A stretch of DNA of 64,000 nt from Paracrocinitomix sp039939375 (GCA_039939375.1 JBDVJO010000002.1:434001-498000), one strand, 5' to 3'; positions 35,554 to 44,271 are shown, numbered from the stretch's first letter. Program-made: numbers and translations. The notes: generated by a model not told the origin, from the letters alone.

Positions 35554-36660
35554 ATGCAAGAAGTAAACAAAAATATCGACCATCTATTTGCTAAGGTCAA
35601 AACGGCCAAAGTAAATCTTTCTGCTCAACAAGTTGTTGCAGGGGTAGCTGGTGCTTCTGTATTGGGTGCCGCAGCCACAACAAGTTTGATTAGTAAATTT
35701 AAAATTATGTCAATTATGTTAGGAAGTGGAATTGCGATTACAACTACAGTATTACTGATGAATGCCTCTCCAGAGGTCAAAGAAACAGCATCAGTAATTC
35801 CAATGGAAAATGAAAAAAAGCAAATTTCAATAGAACCAAAAATAAGTGAGCCATCAGAGAATTTAAAAGTGTTTTATTCGGTTGACGAGCCAAAAGAGGA
35901 AATTGAACATGCTGAAATTCCTTCAGTTGAATTAGTTGAAGTGCCTGACTTCAGAGAAGATTTGATTATTCCAGAAGTCTCGGAGTTTAAAGAAAGAAAG
36001 TTGATGCCTCAGGATATTACCGAAGTAGGAGACTTTCATTCTATAGTTGTCCAAATTGATTGTGATGTTGAACTTTTTGCAGGAGAAACTTGCGGAACAG
36101 AGGTCTTACAATCTGAATTAACTGATGTCATTGATTTTTCAATTGAAGGAGGTGTACTCACAGTCGGGATTAAGGAAGGCAGAGAAAAAGATTTTCATAA
36201 AGTCGCCAAACATCAAATCGTGGAAGTAGAGTTAACTATGAAAAATTTGAAGAATATTCAAGTGCAAGGAGCAGCAGTGGTGCATTCTGATGATGATATT
36301 TCCTCATCAGATTTAAACGTGACTATTCAGGGATCAGGAGATGTTTCTCTTTATAATGTCGCTCCTAAATCTTATGAAGTTGTCTTGTCTGGTTCAGGTG
36401 ATGTAGTGCTCAAAGGAAATGGATCTGCAACAAAAGGTACCGTAACAATTTCTGGTTCTGGAGATGTATGTATTCCCAACCTTGCTGCAGATAAAGTAGA
36501 CGTTCAAATTTCAGGTTCAGGTGATGTGAATGTAAATGCAAAATCTAACCTGAACGTACAAATTGCTGGAAGTGGAGATGTAAGCTATACTGGCGACCCA
36601 GAAACTTCAGTTTCTATAAGTGGATCTGGTGAAGTACATAAAGGCTGCAATAAGGATTAA
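35554..36660 (+). CDS. Transmembrane protein with GIN (DUF2807) beta-helix domain, probable sigma-factor partner
   Basis: The cytoplasmic N-terminus (about 45 residues) is followed by a membrane helix (about 48-72, ending LLMNASP), a Pro/Glu-rich linker and the DUF2807 head-GIN domain (about 150-368). Six short repeats of the type SGSGDV recur about every 20 residues (QGSGDVSLYN, SGSGDVVLKG, SGSGDVCIPN, SGSGDVNVNA, AGSGDVSYTG, SGSGEVHKG), the hallmark of a right-handed beta-helix. The position two bases after an ECF sigma gene suggests an anti-sigma role for the N-terminal part; no anti-sigma fold is obvious, so this is inference. Confidence 0.8.
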   Translation: MQEVNKNIDHLFAKVKTAKVNLSAQQVVAGVAGASVLGAAATTSLISKFKIMSIMLGSGIAITTTVLLMNASPEVKETASVIPMENEKKQISIEPKISEPSENLKVFYSVDEPKEEIEHAEIPSVELVEVPDFREDLIIPEVSEFKERKLMPQDITEVGDFHSIVVQIDCDVELFAGETCGTEVLQSELTDVIDFSIEGGVLTVGIKEGREKDFHKVAKHQIVEVELTMKNLKNIQVQGAAVVHSDDDISSSDLNVTIQGSGDVSLYNVAPKSYEVVLSGSGDVVLKGNGSATKGTVTISGSGDVCIPNLAADKVDVQISGSGDVNVNAKSNLNVQIAGSGDVSYTGDPETSVSISGSGEVHKGCNKD

Positions 36661-36675
36661 CCCTATGAATACCTA

Positions 36676-36731
36676 AATAAAAAAAAAGCCTCTTTGTACT
36701 TGGTGCATAGCCAAGAAACAAAGAGGCTTTT
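36676..36731. terminator. Bidirectional terminator between GIN-domain gene and mscS
   Basis: AAAGCCTCTTTGT pairs with ACAAAGAGGCTTT, enclosing an inner CTTGG/CCAAG stem. A-rich and T-rich tracts flank the hairpin, so it can stop both convergent transcripts. Confidence 0.87.
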
Positions 36732-36733
36732 AG

Positions 36734-37612
36734 CTATGAATCTGTTTTATGCAAATGCACATCCATTTGTGGGAAAGGAATATTCAATCCTTCTTTATCA
36801 AATTCAGTGTAAATTTTCTCATTCATCTTAAAGAAAATATCCCAGTAATCTGGTGTTTTACCCCAAACTCTTAAAGTAATGTTCACAGAACTGTCTCCCA
36901 ATTCGCCTAGACCTATAAATGGAGCAGGGTCCTTAAGTATTTTTTCATCTTCAGCAATAAACCTTTCTAAAACTTTTTTTGCCTTGAGATAATCATCTCC
37001 ATATCCAATCCCTACAACAAAATCAACTCTTCTTAAGTCTTGCATTGTAAAGTTTGTGATGTTGCCATTGGCCATTGCGCCGTTCGGAACGATTACGGTT
37101 TTATTGTCAAGTGTAAGAATAATAGTATTGAAAATTTGTATTTCATGAATAATTCCCTCTTCTCCTTGAGCATTTACATAATCACCCACCTTGTATGGTC
37201 TGAATATTAAAATCATGATTCCACCAGCAAAGTTTCCAAGCGTTCCAGAAAACGCCATACCTATAGCCAAACCGGCGGCACCAATTAGTGCTACAAAAGA
37301 CGTCATCTCTACTCCTAACTGACCTAGGGCGGTGAGTACAACTAAAATTCTTAGAGAAATAGAAACTAGACTGATTAAAAACTTCTGAAGTGATTCATCA
37401 AAGTCTTTTTTAGTTAACAGTCTTTTGACAACCTTAGTTAATCGTTTAGCGATAAACATCCCTACAATTAATACAATAATTGCAATAACTAAACTTGTTC
37501 CCCAATCTATTCCTTTTCCTATAAACCAATCCAAATCATAAGAAACGTCTTTATTGGCTGTTTCATGAACTTGGTTCGCATGCTGTATAAGTGTGTCTGT
37601 ATCTTGTAACAT
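36734..37612 (-). CDS. mscS: Small-conductance mechanosensitive channel MscS
   Basis: The 292-residue protein has three membrane helices (about 32-57, 78-98 and 100-125). The pore helix follows (LIGAAGLAIGMAFSGTLGNF, then AGGIMILIFRPYKVGD) and then the beta domain (IIVPNGAMANGNITNF-like segment). This is the classical MscS layout and size, unlike the minimal protein at 4221. It releases osmolytes under membrane tension. The gene is monocistronic, ending in the shared terminator. Confidence 0.93.
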   Translation of the reverse strand: MLQDTDTLIQHANQVHETANKDVSYDLDWFIGKGIDWGTSLVIAIIVLIVGMFIAKRLTKVVKRLLTKKDFDESLQKFLISLVSISLRILVVLTALGQLGVEMTSFVALIGAAGLAIGMAFSGTLGNFAGGIMILIFRPYKVGDYVNAQGEEGIIHEIQIFNTIILTLDNKTVIVPNGAMANGNITNFTMQDLRRVDFVVGIGYGDDYLKAKKVLERFIAEDEKILKDPAPFIGLGELGDSSVNITLRVWGKTPDYWDIFFKMNEKIYTEFDKEGLNIPFPQMDVHLHKTDS

Positions 37613-37679
37613 AGTTTTTTTTGATGCAAATATATTTCAATTCTAAAAACTACAAAATTGGTATCTTCGTTTTTAGTCT

Positions 37680-38444
37680 ATGTTTTTTGTTTTATCCAAA
37701 ATACTTTCCTTTCTAACGCACCCTTTTTCATGGGTAGTGATCTTACTTATCATTTCCTGGATTACGAAGCGAGCTAAATTGAAAAAATGGTCGTTTAAGA
37801 TTGGAATTATTTTGCTTTTAGTCTTCTCAAACACATTTATTTTCCTTGAGTTTGCAAGATTATGGGAACCAGATGGAACTAAAATTGAAGATGTCGGGCA
37901 TTATGATTGTGCAATAGTTCTTGGTGGGATGGCAGAATGGGATAATTCAAATGAACGATTGAGTATAAGGAGAGGGGGAGATAGAATATGGCAAGCAATA
38001 AATTTATATCATTTAGGTAAAGTTGATAAGCTGTTAATTTCTGGAAACAATGGATTTATAAGTGATGATGGACTTGATGAAGCAAATCAATTCAAGACGG
38101 TATTAGTTGAAAATGGGATTCCCGAAAAGGATATTTTAGTTGAAACAACATCAAAAAACACATATGAAAATGCAATAGAATGTAAGAAGATTTCGGATAC
38201 CAGCAATTTCAATTCTATTCTCCTGGTTACCTCTGCAATGCACATGAGAAGATCACGTGCAGTCTTTGCTCATGCGGGATTCGAAAATTTTGATACGTTC
38301 ACTACTGACCATTTTACTGGTAAATCCAGGAGCTACAAATTTGATCAATTCCTCATTCCAAATGTCAGCACCTTCACAAATTGGAATTATCTGATCCATG
38401 AATGGGTGGGCTATGTCACCTATTGGATGGTTGGTTATTTATAG
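37680..38444 (+). CDS. YdcF/ElyC-like membrane protein (DUF218)
   Basis: Two N-terminal membrane helices (about 12-28 and 38-56) precede a DUF218 domain. That domain has the strand YDCAIVLGGMAEW, the motif DRIWQAINLYHLGKVDKLLI, SGNNGF and the later ETTSKNTYENAIECKK and LVTSAMHMRRSRAVF. Family members (ElyC, SanA, YdcF) take part in cell-envelope integrity, including undecaprenyl-phosphate-linked processes. Specific substrate unknown. It is divergent from mscS across only 67 bases; a TATCTTCG box (37662-37669) may be its promoter element. Confidence 0.83.
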   Translation: MFFVLSKILSFLTHPFSWVVILLIISWITKRAKLKKWSFKIGIILLLVFSNTFIFLEFARLWEPDGTKIEDVGHYDCAIVLGGMAEWDNSNERLSIRRGGDRIWQAINLYHLGKVDKLLISGNNGFISDDGLDEANQFKTVLVENGIPEKDILVETTSKNTYENAIECKKISDTSNFNSILLVTSAMHMRRSRAVFAHAGFENFDTFTTDHFTGKSRSYKFDQFLIPNVSTFTNWNYLIHEWVGYVTYWMVGYL

Positions 38445-38446
38445 CA

Positions 38447-38485
38447 TAAAAAAAACGCCTTTGAAAAAAATCAAAAGGCGTTTTA
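38447..38485. terminator. Bidirectional terminator hairpin
   Basis: AAAACGCCTTTGA pairs with TCAAAAGGCGTTTT, with one bulged base, around an A-rich loop. It lies between convergent genes and has A and T tracts on both sides. Confidence 0.83.
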
Positions 38486-38503
38486 TTAGAGTTTATCACT
38501 TAA

Positions 38504-38764
38504 TTATTTAGTGGCAGCCCATTTTCTGATTTCAGTTCTGAACCATTCGTCAGCAGCATCAGTCCATTTGTAGTTATCTCTAACATACGCCATAGTGTCT
38601 TTCTCAATGTCAGTGTAAGATCCACCATCTTTTACCGCTTCTAAAAGCTGTCCAGCATCATCAACTGATAATCTACCGTCTCCCTGACCATCCGTTAATT
38701 TATCTGCTAATTCAATGATTTCACCATCATATTTTACACCGTCAATAGTTTTGTAATATCCCAT
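38504..38764 (-). CDS. Small protein with an EF-hand-like loop
   Basis: The 86-residue product has no signal or membrane segment. The stretch DGQGDGRLSVDDAGQLLEAV resembles an EF-hand calcium loop followed by its exit helix: D at position 1, D at 5 and D at 12, although position 3 is Gln. The C-terminal half (YVRDNYKWTDAADEWFRTEI) is helical and aromatic. Calcium binding is possible but not certain. It is monocistronic, with an AT-rich upstream region shared with divergent sucC. Confidence 0.62.
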   Translation of the reverse strand: MGYYKTIDGVKYDGEIIELADKLTDGQGDGRLSVDDAGQLLEAVKDGGSYTDIEKDTMAYVRDNYKWTDAADEWFRTEIRKWAATK

Positions 38765-38970
38765 TTTAAAAAGTTTAAATTGTTTTTGTTTCTCAAAAAT
38801 GTGAAAAATTCTAGAAAAAACAATTCTTGAATTTTAGATTTTTATTAATTATCGATAAATGAACAACTTGTATGGATAAATGACATCTACCTAAAAATCG
38901 ATAATTATTAAAACTTTTTTTATGCTCAACTCCTTCTAAAAAATCACTGGATTAATTCATGTCATTATTT

Positions 38971-39000
38971 TTGGATTTTAATTGATTAAAACTAACTTTA
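38971..39000 (+). promoter_or_regulatory. Bacteroidota-type promoter of sucC
   Basis: TTG (38971-38973), a 19-base spacer and TAACTTTA (38993-39000) approximate the -33/-7 consensus with one mismatch. Transcription would start near 39007, leaving a leader of about 16 bases. Confidence 0.5.
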
Positions 39001-39022
39001 GCACTTCTTAAAAATAAACCAA

Positions 39023-40234
39023 ATGAACTTACACGAATATCAAGGTAAATCGATTTTAGCAAGCCACGGCGTAACTGTACAAAGAGGTGTTGTTGTTGAT
39101 AATGTTTCAGAAGTTGCAGCGAAAGCAAAAGAACTTCAAGATTTAACAGGAACTGAAGGAATTGTAGTAAAAGCACAGATTCATGCAGGAGGAAGAGGTA
39201 AAGGAGAAGTGACTGAAACAGGTTCACATGGTGTAGTATTTTGTCCTTCTGTTGACAAATTAGAAGAAAAAGTAAAAGGAATCTTAGGAGGACATCTTGT
39301 AACTAAGCAAACATCTGCTGAAGGTAAGAAAGTGAACAAAGTATTATTAGCTGAAGATGTTTATTACCCAGGTGAAACAGAATTGTCTGAGATTTACATG
39401 TCGGTTTTATTAGACCGTGAAAAAGAAAGAAATATAATCGTGTATTCTACTGAAGGTGGAATGGATATTGAGACTGTTGCTGAAGAAACACCTCATTTAA
39501 TTTATAAGGAAGAAGTTGATCCAAGAGTTGGATTACAGGGCTTTCAAGCAAGAAGAATCGCATTTAACTTAGGATTGTCTGGACAAGCGTTCAAAGAAAT
39601 GACAAAGTTCGTATATGCATTGTATTCAGCTTATGAAGGTTGTGATGCTTCTATGTTTGAAATTAACCCAGTATTAAAAACTTCAGATAATAAAGTGATT
39701 GCAGTAGATTCAAAAGTGACACTTGATGCAAATGCATTATATCGTCATAAGGATTATGCAGCAATGAGAGATAAAACTGAAGAGAATCCTACTGAAGTTG
39801 AAGCTGGTGAAGCAGGTTTAAATTATGTAGATCTTGACGGTAATGTTGGATGCATGGTTAACGGAGCTGGTTTAGCAATGGCAACTATGGATATCATCAA
39901 ATTATCAGGAGGTAATCCTGCTAACTTCTTAGACGTAGGTGGAACCGCAGATGCTGAAAGAGTTGAAAAAGCGTTCAGAATTATTTTAAAAGATCCTAAT
40001 GTTGAGGCTATTTTAGTAAATATCTTCGGAGGAATCGTAAGATGTGATAGAGTAGCTCAAGGAGTTGTTGATGCATACAAAAACATGGGAGAAATTCCTG
40101 TGCCAATTATCGTTAGACTTCAAGGAACAAATGCTGAAGAAGCAAAAGTTTTGATTGATGAGTCAGGATTAAATGTGCATTCAGCTGTTTTATTACAAGA
40201 AGCTGCAGATTTAGTAAAATCAGTATTGAGCTAA
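39023..40234 (+). CDS. sucC: Succinyl-CoA ligase (ADP-forming) beta subunit
   Basis: The protein begins MNLHEYQGKSILASHGV, the standard SucC start. It carries the ATP-grasp glycine-rich loop (HAGGRGKGEV) and the C-terminal CoA-ligase domain (NFLDVGGTADAERVEKAF, then VNIFGGIVRCD). It catalyses substrate-level phosphorylation in the TCA cycle. The alpha-subunit gene sucD is not adjacent, so the two subunits are encoded separately here, as in many Bacteroidota. A terminator-like hairpin follows. Confidence 0.95.
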   Translation: MNLHEYQGKSILASHGVTVQRGVVVDNVSEVAAKAKELQDLTGTEGIVVKAQIHAGGRGKGEVTETGSHGVVFCPSVDKLEEKVKGILGGHLVTKQTSAEGKKVNKVLLAEDVYYPGETELSEIYMSVLLDREKERNIIVYSTEGGMDIETVAEETPHLIYKEEVDPRVGLQGFQARRIAFNLGLSGQAFKEMTKFVYALYSAYEGCDASMFEINPVLKTSDNKVIAVDSKVTLDANALYRHKDYAAMRDKTEENPTEVEAGEAGLNYVDLDGNVGCMVNGAGLAMATMDIIKLSGGNPANFLDVGGTADAERVEKAFRIILKDPNVEAILVNIFGGIVRCDRVAQGVVDAYKNMGEIPVPIIVRLQGTNAEEAKVLIDESGLNVHSAVLLQEAADLVKSVLS

Positions 40235-40261
40235 ATCTTTAGAACATAAACATTATTTTTG

Positions 40262-40303
40262 CACTCGAATTGTCAACTAGCTTGATGATTCGAGTGTTTT
40301 GTT
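40262..40303 (+). terminator. Candidate terminator after sucC
   Basis: CACTCGAAT (40262-40270) and ATTCGAGTG (40288-40296) form a 9-bp perfect stem with a 17-base loop, followed by TTTTGTTTT. Confidence 0.65.
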
Positions 40304-40333
40304 TTAAGGGATTAAAACAAGTTTAAAAGAAAT

Positions 40334-41110
40334 ATGATTAAGTACAAAACTGAAGAGGAAATAGAGTTAATGCGTCAAGCAGCCCTTGTTGTGTCTAGAA
40401 CTTTGGGTGAAATAGCAAAAGTTATTAAACCTGGTGTTACTGGTTTGCAATTGGATAAATTGGCTGAAGAGTATATCAGAGATCAAGGGGCAGTTCCAGG
40501 ATTTCTAGGGCTTTATGATTTCCCAAACACACTTTGCATTTCTCCTAATGAACAGGTGGTACATGGATTCCCAACTGACAAGCCTTACGAAGACGGTGAT
40601 ATCGTCTCGGTGGATTGCGGTGCAATCTTGAATGGATATTATGGCGATCATGCTTATACGTTTGAACTAGGAGATGTTGCTCCGGAAGTTAGAGAGTTAT
40701 GCCGTGTTACCAAAGAGAGTCTTTATAAAGGAATTGAGGCAACGAATGCTTCAAACAGAATATCAGATATTGGTTACGCGATTCAACAACATGCTGAGGC
40801 ACATGGCTACGGAGTTGTCAGAGAATTGGTGGGACATGGAATTGGAAGTGTGATGCACGAAGATCCACAAATTCCTAACTACGGAAAAAGGGGGAGAGGT
40901 AAAAAAATTAAAAATGGTTTGACTATCGCTATTGAACCAATGATTAATATGGGAACAGAGAAAATTGTTCAACTTTCTGATGGATGGACAATTTTAACCG
41001 GTGATGGAAAACCATCTGCTCATTTTGAACATGATGTTGCTGTTGTAGACGGTAAACCTGTTATTTTATCAACCTTTGATTACATTGAAGAAGCCCTTGG
41101 AATCAAATAA
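40334..41110 (+). CDS. map: Type I methionine aminopeptidase
   Basis: This metalloenzyme removes the initiator Met. The five metal ligands fall in the expected places: Asp in VSVDCGAIL, Asp in YYGDHAYTF, His in VGHGIGSVMHEDP, and Glu in IAIEPMINMG and the later HFEHDVAV. At 258 residues it lacks the N-terminal zinc-finger extension, hence type Ia/Ib short form. Its TAA overlaps the ATG of the next gene by one base, so the two are coupled. Confidence 0.95.
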   Translation: MIKYKTEEEIELMRQAALVVSRTLGEIAKVIKPGVTGLQLDKLAEEYIRDQGAVPGFLGLYDFPNTLCISPNEQVVHGFPTDKPYEDGDIVSVDCGAILNGYYGDHAYTFELGDVAPEVRELCRVTKESLYKGIEATNASNRISDIGYAIQQHAEAHGYGVVRELVGHGIGSVMHEDPQIPNYGKRGRGKKIKNGLTIAIEPMINMGTEKIVQLSDGWTILTGDGKPSAHFEHDVAVVDGKPVILSTFDYIEEALGIK

Positions 41111-41703
41111 TGGATAAAGAACTAAAAATAGTTGTTTCTATTTTCTTGGTCTTTTTGATTTTTGGACTGGTTTCACTTTCAACTTCCCGTATCTTTGCTA
41201 CTCCAATATTCTTGAAACATTTTGTGTATTTGCCCTTGGCGATTCTCTTTTACGGGATGAATTTTAAGCAAAACCAATCATGGCTTTTGTTGATGTACAT
41301 TCCAGTGGTACTTTTAGGGTTATTAATAGATGATTTTTCGGTTGGATTATTAGTTGAGAAATACCATGTCAATTGGCTATATGAGATCACGACTACGCAA
41401 GTTTTCTCTGTCATTTTCATAGTTGGATATTTCGGTTTTTTCATTCTGATTGCCTATTTGTTCTTTCTAGCTTATCGAAAACTGGCCATTTTAATAGCTT
41501 CGTTAGTCCTAATACTTGCGGTAATCACTTGTCTTTTTATTCCTGACTTTTTAATCGCTTCAGGACCAATCTTCTTACTTTTTCTAGCTATTCAAATTTT
41601 TGCTTTAAACAAGTATTCGTCAAATGAATCCATTGCAAAAAAAATACTCACGTATCAATTTCTGTTCATTATTTTAATGCAGTCTATGGAATATTTTCTC
41701 TAG
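41110..41703 (+). CDS. Polytopic membrane protein of unknown function
   Basis: About five or six hydrophobic helices fill the 197 residues (for example IVVSIFLVFLIFGLVSLS, VFSVIFIVGYFGFFILIAYL). Charged residues are mostly in short loops and no transporter motif is seen. The start overlaps the map stop by one base (TAATG). I recognise no family. Confidence 0.62.
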   Translation: MDKELKIVVSIFLVFLIFGLVSLSTSRIFATPIFLKHFVYLPLAILFYGMNFKQNQSWLLLMYIPVVLLGLLIDDFSVGLLVEKYHVNWLYEITTTQVFSVIFIVGYFGFFILIAYLFFLAYRKLAILIASLVLILAVITCLFIPDFLIASGPIFLLFLAIQIFALNKYSSNESIAKKILTYQFLFIILMQSMEYFL

Positions 41704-41849
41704 AATTACTTTGCGGTCTAAAAGATTTAGTTAATTTAGTAAGACTCGAAAAAACGAAATTTAATTCATGTAATTGGCGGATTCAAGAACTCTGATGTAG
41801 AGTCTTTTAATTTGCAAATTCCATCTGAGAATTTTAAACTAAAACACAG

Positions 41850-42836
41850 ATGAAAAAAGCCTCTCTTAAAGATATAGCTGAAAGCTTAGGAGTTTCTAAG
41901 GCCTTAGTTTCTCTTGTCCTCAATGGTAAAGGAGACGAACGCGGAATAAATAAGCAAACGCAAGAAAAAGTAAGAGCTAAGGCTAAAGATTTAAATTATA
42001 TTCCAAACCAGTATGCTCGTGGTTTAAGAATAGGCAGAACCAATACAATTGGGGTTATTGTTCCAGATATTTCTAATGTGTTTTATGGGAAATTGTGTAA
42101 GGCAATTGAGCAAGAAGCTTATTCGAAAGGCTATAATCTTATAATTTCTAATACATACGAAGACGTTCAAAAAGAAAAGAAATTAATATCTGATTTGATT
42201 AATCGAAATATTGATGGTTTAATCTTGGCGTCCTCCTTTGATAGTAAAAATGAAATAGACGGATTAAGGCAAGATAATTTTCCACTAATATTGGTCGATA
42301 GAGTTTTTAGTGATTTTGATGTAGATTCGGTTTCTGTATCCAATACAGCAGGCGCACAACAGGCTATGGAGTTCTTATATAGTAAAGGAGTTAAAAGACC
42401 TGTCTGTTTCTCTATTTCACCTGTATACATTTCATCTATTTCTGAACGAATTCAAGGATATATTGGTGCGTTAAAAAACCCTAATGACGCCAAACTCATT
42501 CAAATTCCTCATGATGACATTGAAGGTGGTGTGATAACTGCCCTATCAGAATTAAAGAATGAAGATTATGATGGAATCTTTTGCGTGAATAACAATATAG
42601 CAAAAGCGCTGTTGAGAGAGTTAGCCAATAAAGGTGACAAATTATCCAATGTTCAAATTATAAGTTTTGATGATATTGAAATCTTTGATATTGTCCAACC
42701 GAGAATTTCGGCTGTTGCTCAACCCATACAAGAAATGGGTAAAACAGCAGTTAAATTACTGTTAGATCGTTTTGAAAATGGAGATAAACATGTCACCAAA
42801 TCAGTAGTGCTTGATACCGTATTGGTAAATCGATAA
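41850..42836 (+). CDS. LacI-family transcriptional regulator
   Basis: The N-terminal helix-turn-helix with hinge is typical (LKDIAESLGVSKALVSLVLN, then PNQYARGLRIGRTNTIGVIV). It is followed by a periplasmic-binding-protein-like effector domain (NLIISNTYED, LILASSFDS, VQIISFDDIEIFDIVQPRIS). LacI regulators normally bind a sugar and control neighbouring catabolic genes. Here no sugar-use genes are adjacent, so its targets are elsewhere. Length is normal at 328 residues. Confidence 0.93.
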   Translation: MKKASLKDIAESLGVSKALVSLVLNGKGDERGINKQTQEKVRAKAKDLNYIPNQYARGLRIGRTNTIGVIVPDISNVFYGKLCKAIEQEAYSKGYNLIISNTYEDVQKEKKLISDLINRNIDGLILASSFDSKNEIDGLRQDNFPLILVDRVFSDFDVDSVSVSNTAGAQQAMEFLYSKGVKRPVCFSISPVYISSISERIQGYIGALKNPNDAKLIQIPHDDIEGGVITALSELKNEDYDGIFCVNNNIAKALLRELANKGDKLSNVQIISFDDIEIFDIVQPRISAVAQPIQEMGKTAVKLLLDRFENGDKHVTKSVVLDTVLVNR

Positions 42837-43034
42837 TTACTTCTTCTCCTTTTTCTTTTTCTTTGTGTGCCCTGGATTAGTCGTTCTTGGATGATGAGGG
42901 TTGTTTGTGTTTTTCCCCCAACCTTTTTTTTCGGTCTTGTATGATTTCCTAAAACTTACTACACAAGATTGAAGACTTAAAGTAAATACTAAAAGAAATA
43001 GCAGGCCGATAAATTTATAATTTGAATTTTTCAT
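42837..43034 (-). CDS. Small basic lipoprotein
   Basis: Starting at the ATG at 43034, the product has 65 residues: a signal with lipobox (LVFTLSLQSC, Cys at about residue 23) and a mature part rich in Lys, His, Pro and Asn (KKGWGKNTNNPHHPRTTNPG, then a lysine tail). A longer frame to 43211 adds non-signal sequence and is rejected. Similar tiny Lys/His-rich lipoproteins occur in Bacteroidota without known function. The gene is convergent with the LacI-type gene, ending directly at its stop. Confidence 0.6.
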   Translation of the reverse strand: MKNSNYKFIGLLFLLVFTLSLQSCVVSFRKSYKTEKKGWGKNTNNPHHPRTTNPGHTKKKKKEKK

Positions 43035-43307
43035 AATATTTAGTTTTGAAATAATCGTTTCAATTGTCGCTCCAAAAGCTTTCAAGGTTATTTGTTTTTG
43101 AGTTAATCTCTTGTTTAATAGATGTTTAATGTCATTGTGGATTTTCAAAGGGAATAAAAGGTTTTTCATTTTGAAAATTGAATTTTCATTTTGAAAAAAC
43201 ATGAATACCAAGTTGTTGAATAAGTTACTGTAAACTAATTAGTTACTTTTTAAAGAGAATCACTGGAACGGTATTGGCATAATAGTAATTGAACAAAAAC
43301 ATACTTT

Positions 43308-44036
43308 ATGAAAATCTTAAAACAAATTTTTACAATAGCATTTATAGGGCTTGCTTTATCGGCCTGTAAGAAAGAGGATAACCTTATTTTTGATATTCAA
43401 CCGCGACATTTCTTAAGTGATGACACGTACAAAAGTCTGAGCATTGAAATCATTGCTGTTGAAGGACACGAACCAAATTCAGCATCACTTGATAATTTAG
43501 AAGACTTTTTAAATGAAAGGTTAAACAAACCAAAAGGAATTTCTTTCACTCAGAAAACGATTCCATCTCCAGAAAACTATTCATATTCCGCTGAAGATTT
43601 AAGATTGCTTGAAGATCAGCACAGAACGCAATACGCTCAAAATGAAAATTTGACGGCTTACATATACTATGCAGATGCAGAATATTCGGAAAATACAGAT
43701 CAATCTGAAGTAATTGGATTGGCATATGGTTCAACTTCAATGTGCATATTTGAAGAAACAGTCGCTGACAACTCTGGAGGATTCGGTCAAGTATCTAGAA
43801 ACAATTTAGAAACGGCCGTTTTAATTCATGAATTTGGTCATGTTTTAGGTTTAGTTAATAATGGTACACCAATGACCCAAAACCACGAAAGTGCGCCAGG
43901 ACATTGTGATAATGAAAATTGCCTGATGTACTACGCTTCAGAAACTGGAAGTTTAACAGGATTTATTGGTGGAGATCCAATGCCAGAACTAGATGCCCAA
44001 TGTTTAGCGGATTTAAAAGCAAACGGAGGTAAATAA
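43308..44036 (+). CDS. Lipoprotein zincin metalloprotease
   Basis: A lipobox (IGLALSAC, Cys20) predicts a lipid-anchored protein. The zinc motif HEFGHVLGLVNNG runs from His174 with Glu175 and His178. A Met-turn-like CLMYYASE lies near 205-212 and cysteines fall around it. In metzincins the third ligand would fall at residue 184, which is Asn here, so the metal site is atypical. The protein is probably an envelope-attached protease or a diverged relative. A terminator follows. Confidence 0.78.
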   Translation: MKILKQIFTIAFIGLALSACKKEDNLIFDIQPRHFLSDDTYKSLSIEIIAVEGHEPNSASLDNLEDFLNERLNKPKGISFTQKTIPSPENYSYSAEDLRLLEDQHRTQYAQNENLTAYIYYADAEYSENTDQSEVIGLAYGSTSMCIFEETVADNSGGFGQVSRNNLETAVLIHEFGHVLGLVNNGTPMTQNHESAPGHCDNENCLMYYASETGSLTGFIGGDPMPELDAQCLADLKANGGK

Positions 44037-44058
44037 TCTTCCAATTATTAATAGAATT

Positions 44059-44100
44059 GAAACAGACCTATTTTTCTAAGTAGGTCTGTTTCTTTGTTTT
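44059..44100 (+). terminator. Terminator of the zincin gene
   Basis: GAAACAGACCTA and TAGGTCTGTTTC form a perfect 12-bp stem with a T-rich loop, followed by TTTGTTTT. Confidence 0.88.
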
Positions 44101-44167
44101 ACGAAAGATCATTTTTTTCTTATTCAAAAATTATTATTTCTAGCGAGTTTATTCAGATTGAATTTTT

Positions 44168-44175
44168 TATATTTG
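44168..44175 (+). promoter_or_regulatory. Candidate -7 element of the tRNA-Ser gene
   Basis: TATATTTG matches TAnnTTTG exactly and is followed by a C-run, as is common at stable-RNA promoters of this phylum. No -33 TTG is seen at the usual distance. The leader to the tRNA would be about 90 bases. Confidence 0.45.
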
Positions 44176-44182
44176 CCCCCGT

Positions 44183-44230
44183 TGTAAAAACGAAAAGGTA
44201 GAATTATTTATTCTATTTTTACTTTTTACA
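44183..44230 (+). other. Long hairpin in the tRNA-Ser leader
   Basis: TGTAAAAA (44183-44190) pairs with TTTTTACA (44223-44230) and TAGAAT (44199-44204) with ATTCTA (44210-44215) inside it, giving a nested hairpin of nearly 48 bases. It may aid processing of the precursor; no function is proven. Confidence 0.5.
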
Positions 44231-44271
44231 GACAATGATAAACGAATCATTTGATTTAATTTATTGAATTC

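Noticed and set aside
35554..36660. GIN-domain repeats taken as a DNA repeat array or CRISPR-like array
   Set aside because: The periodicity is in the protein (SGSGDV), with differing spacers and codon variation. It is a beta-helix, not a DNA-level array.
43035..43211. N-terminal extension of the small lipoprotein gene
   Set aside because: The lipobox-bearing signal peptide starts at 43034; the extension is non-signal sequence.
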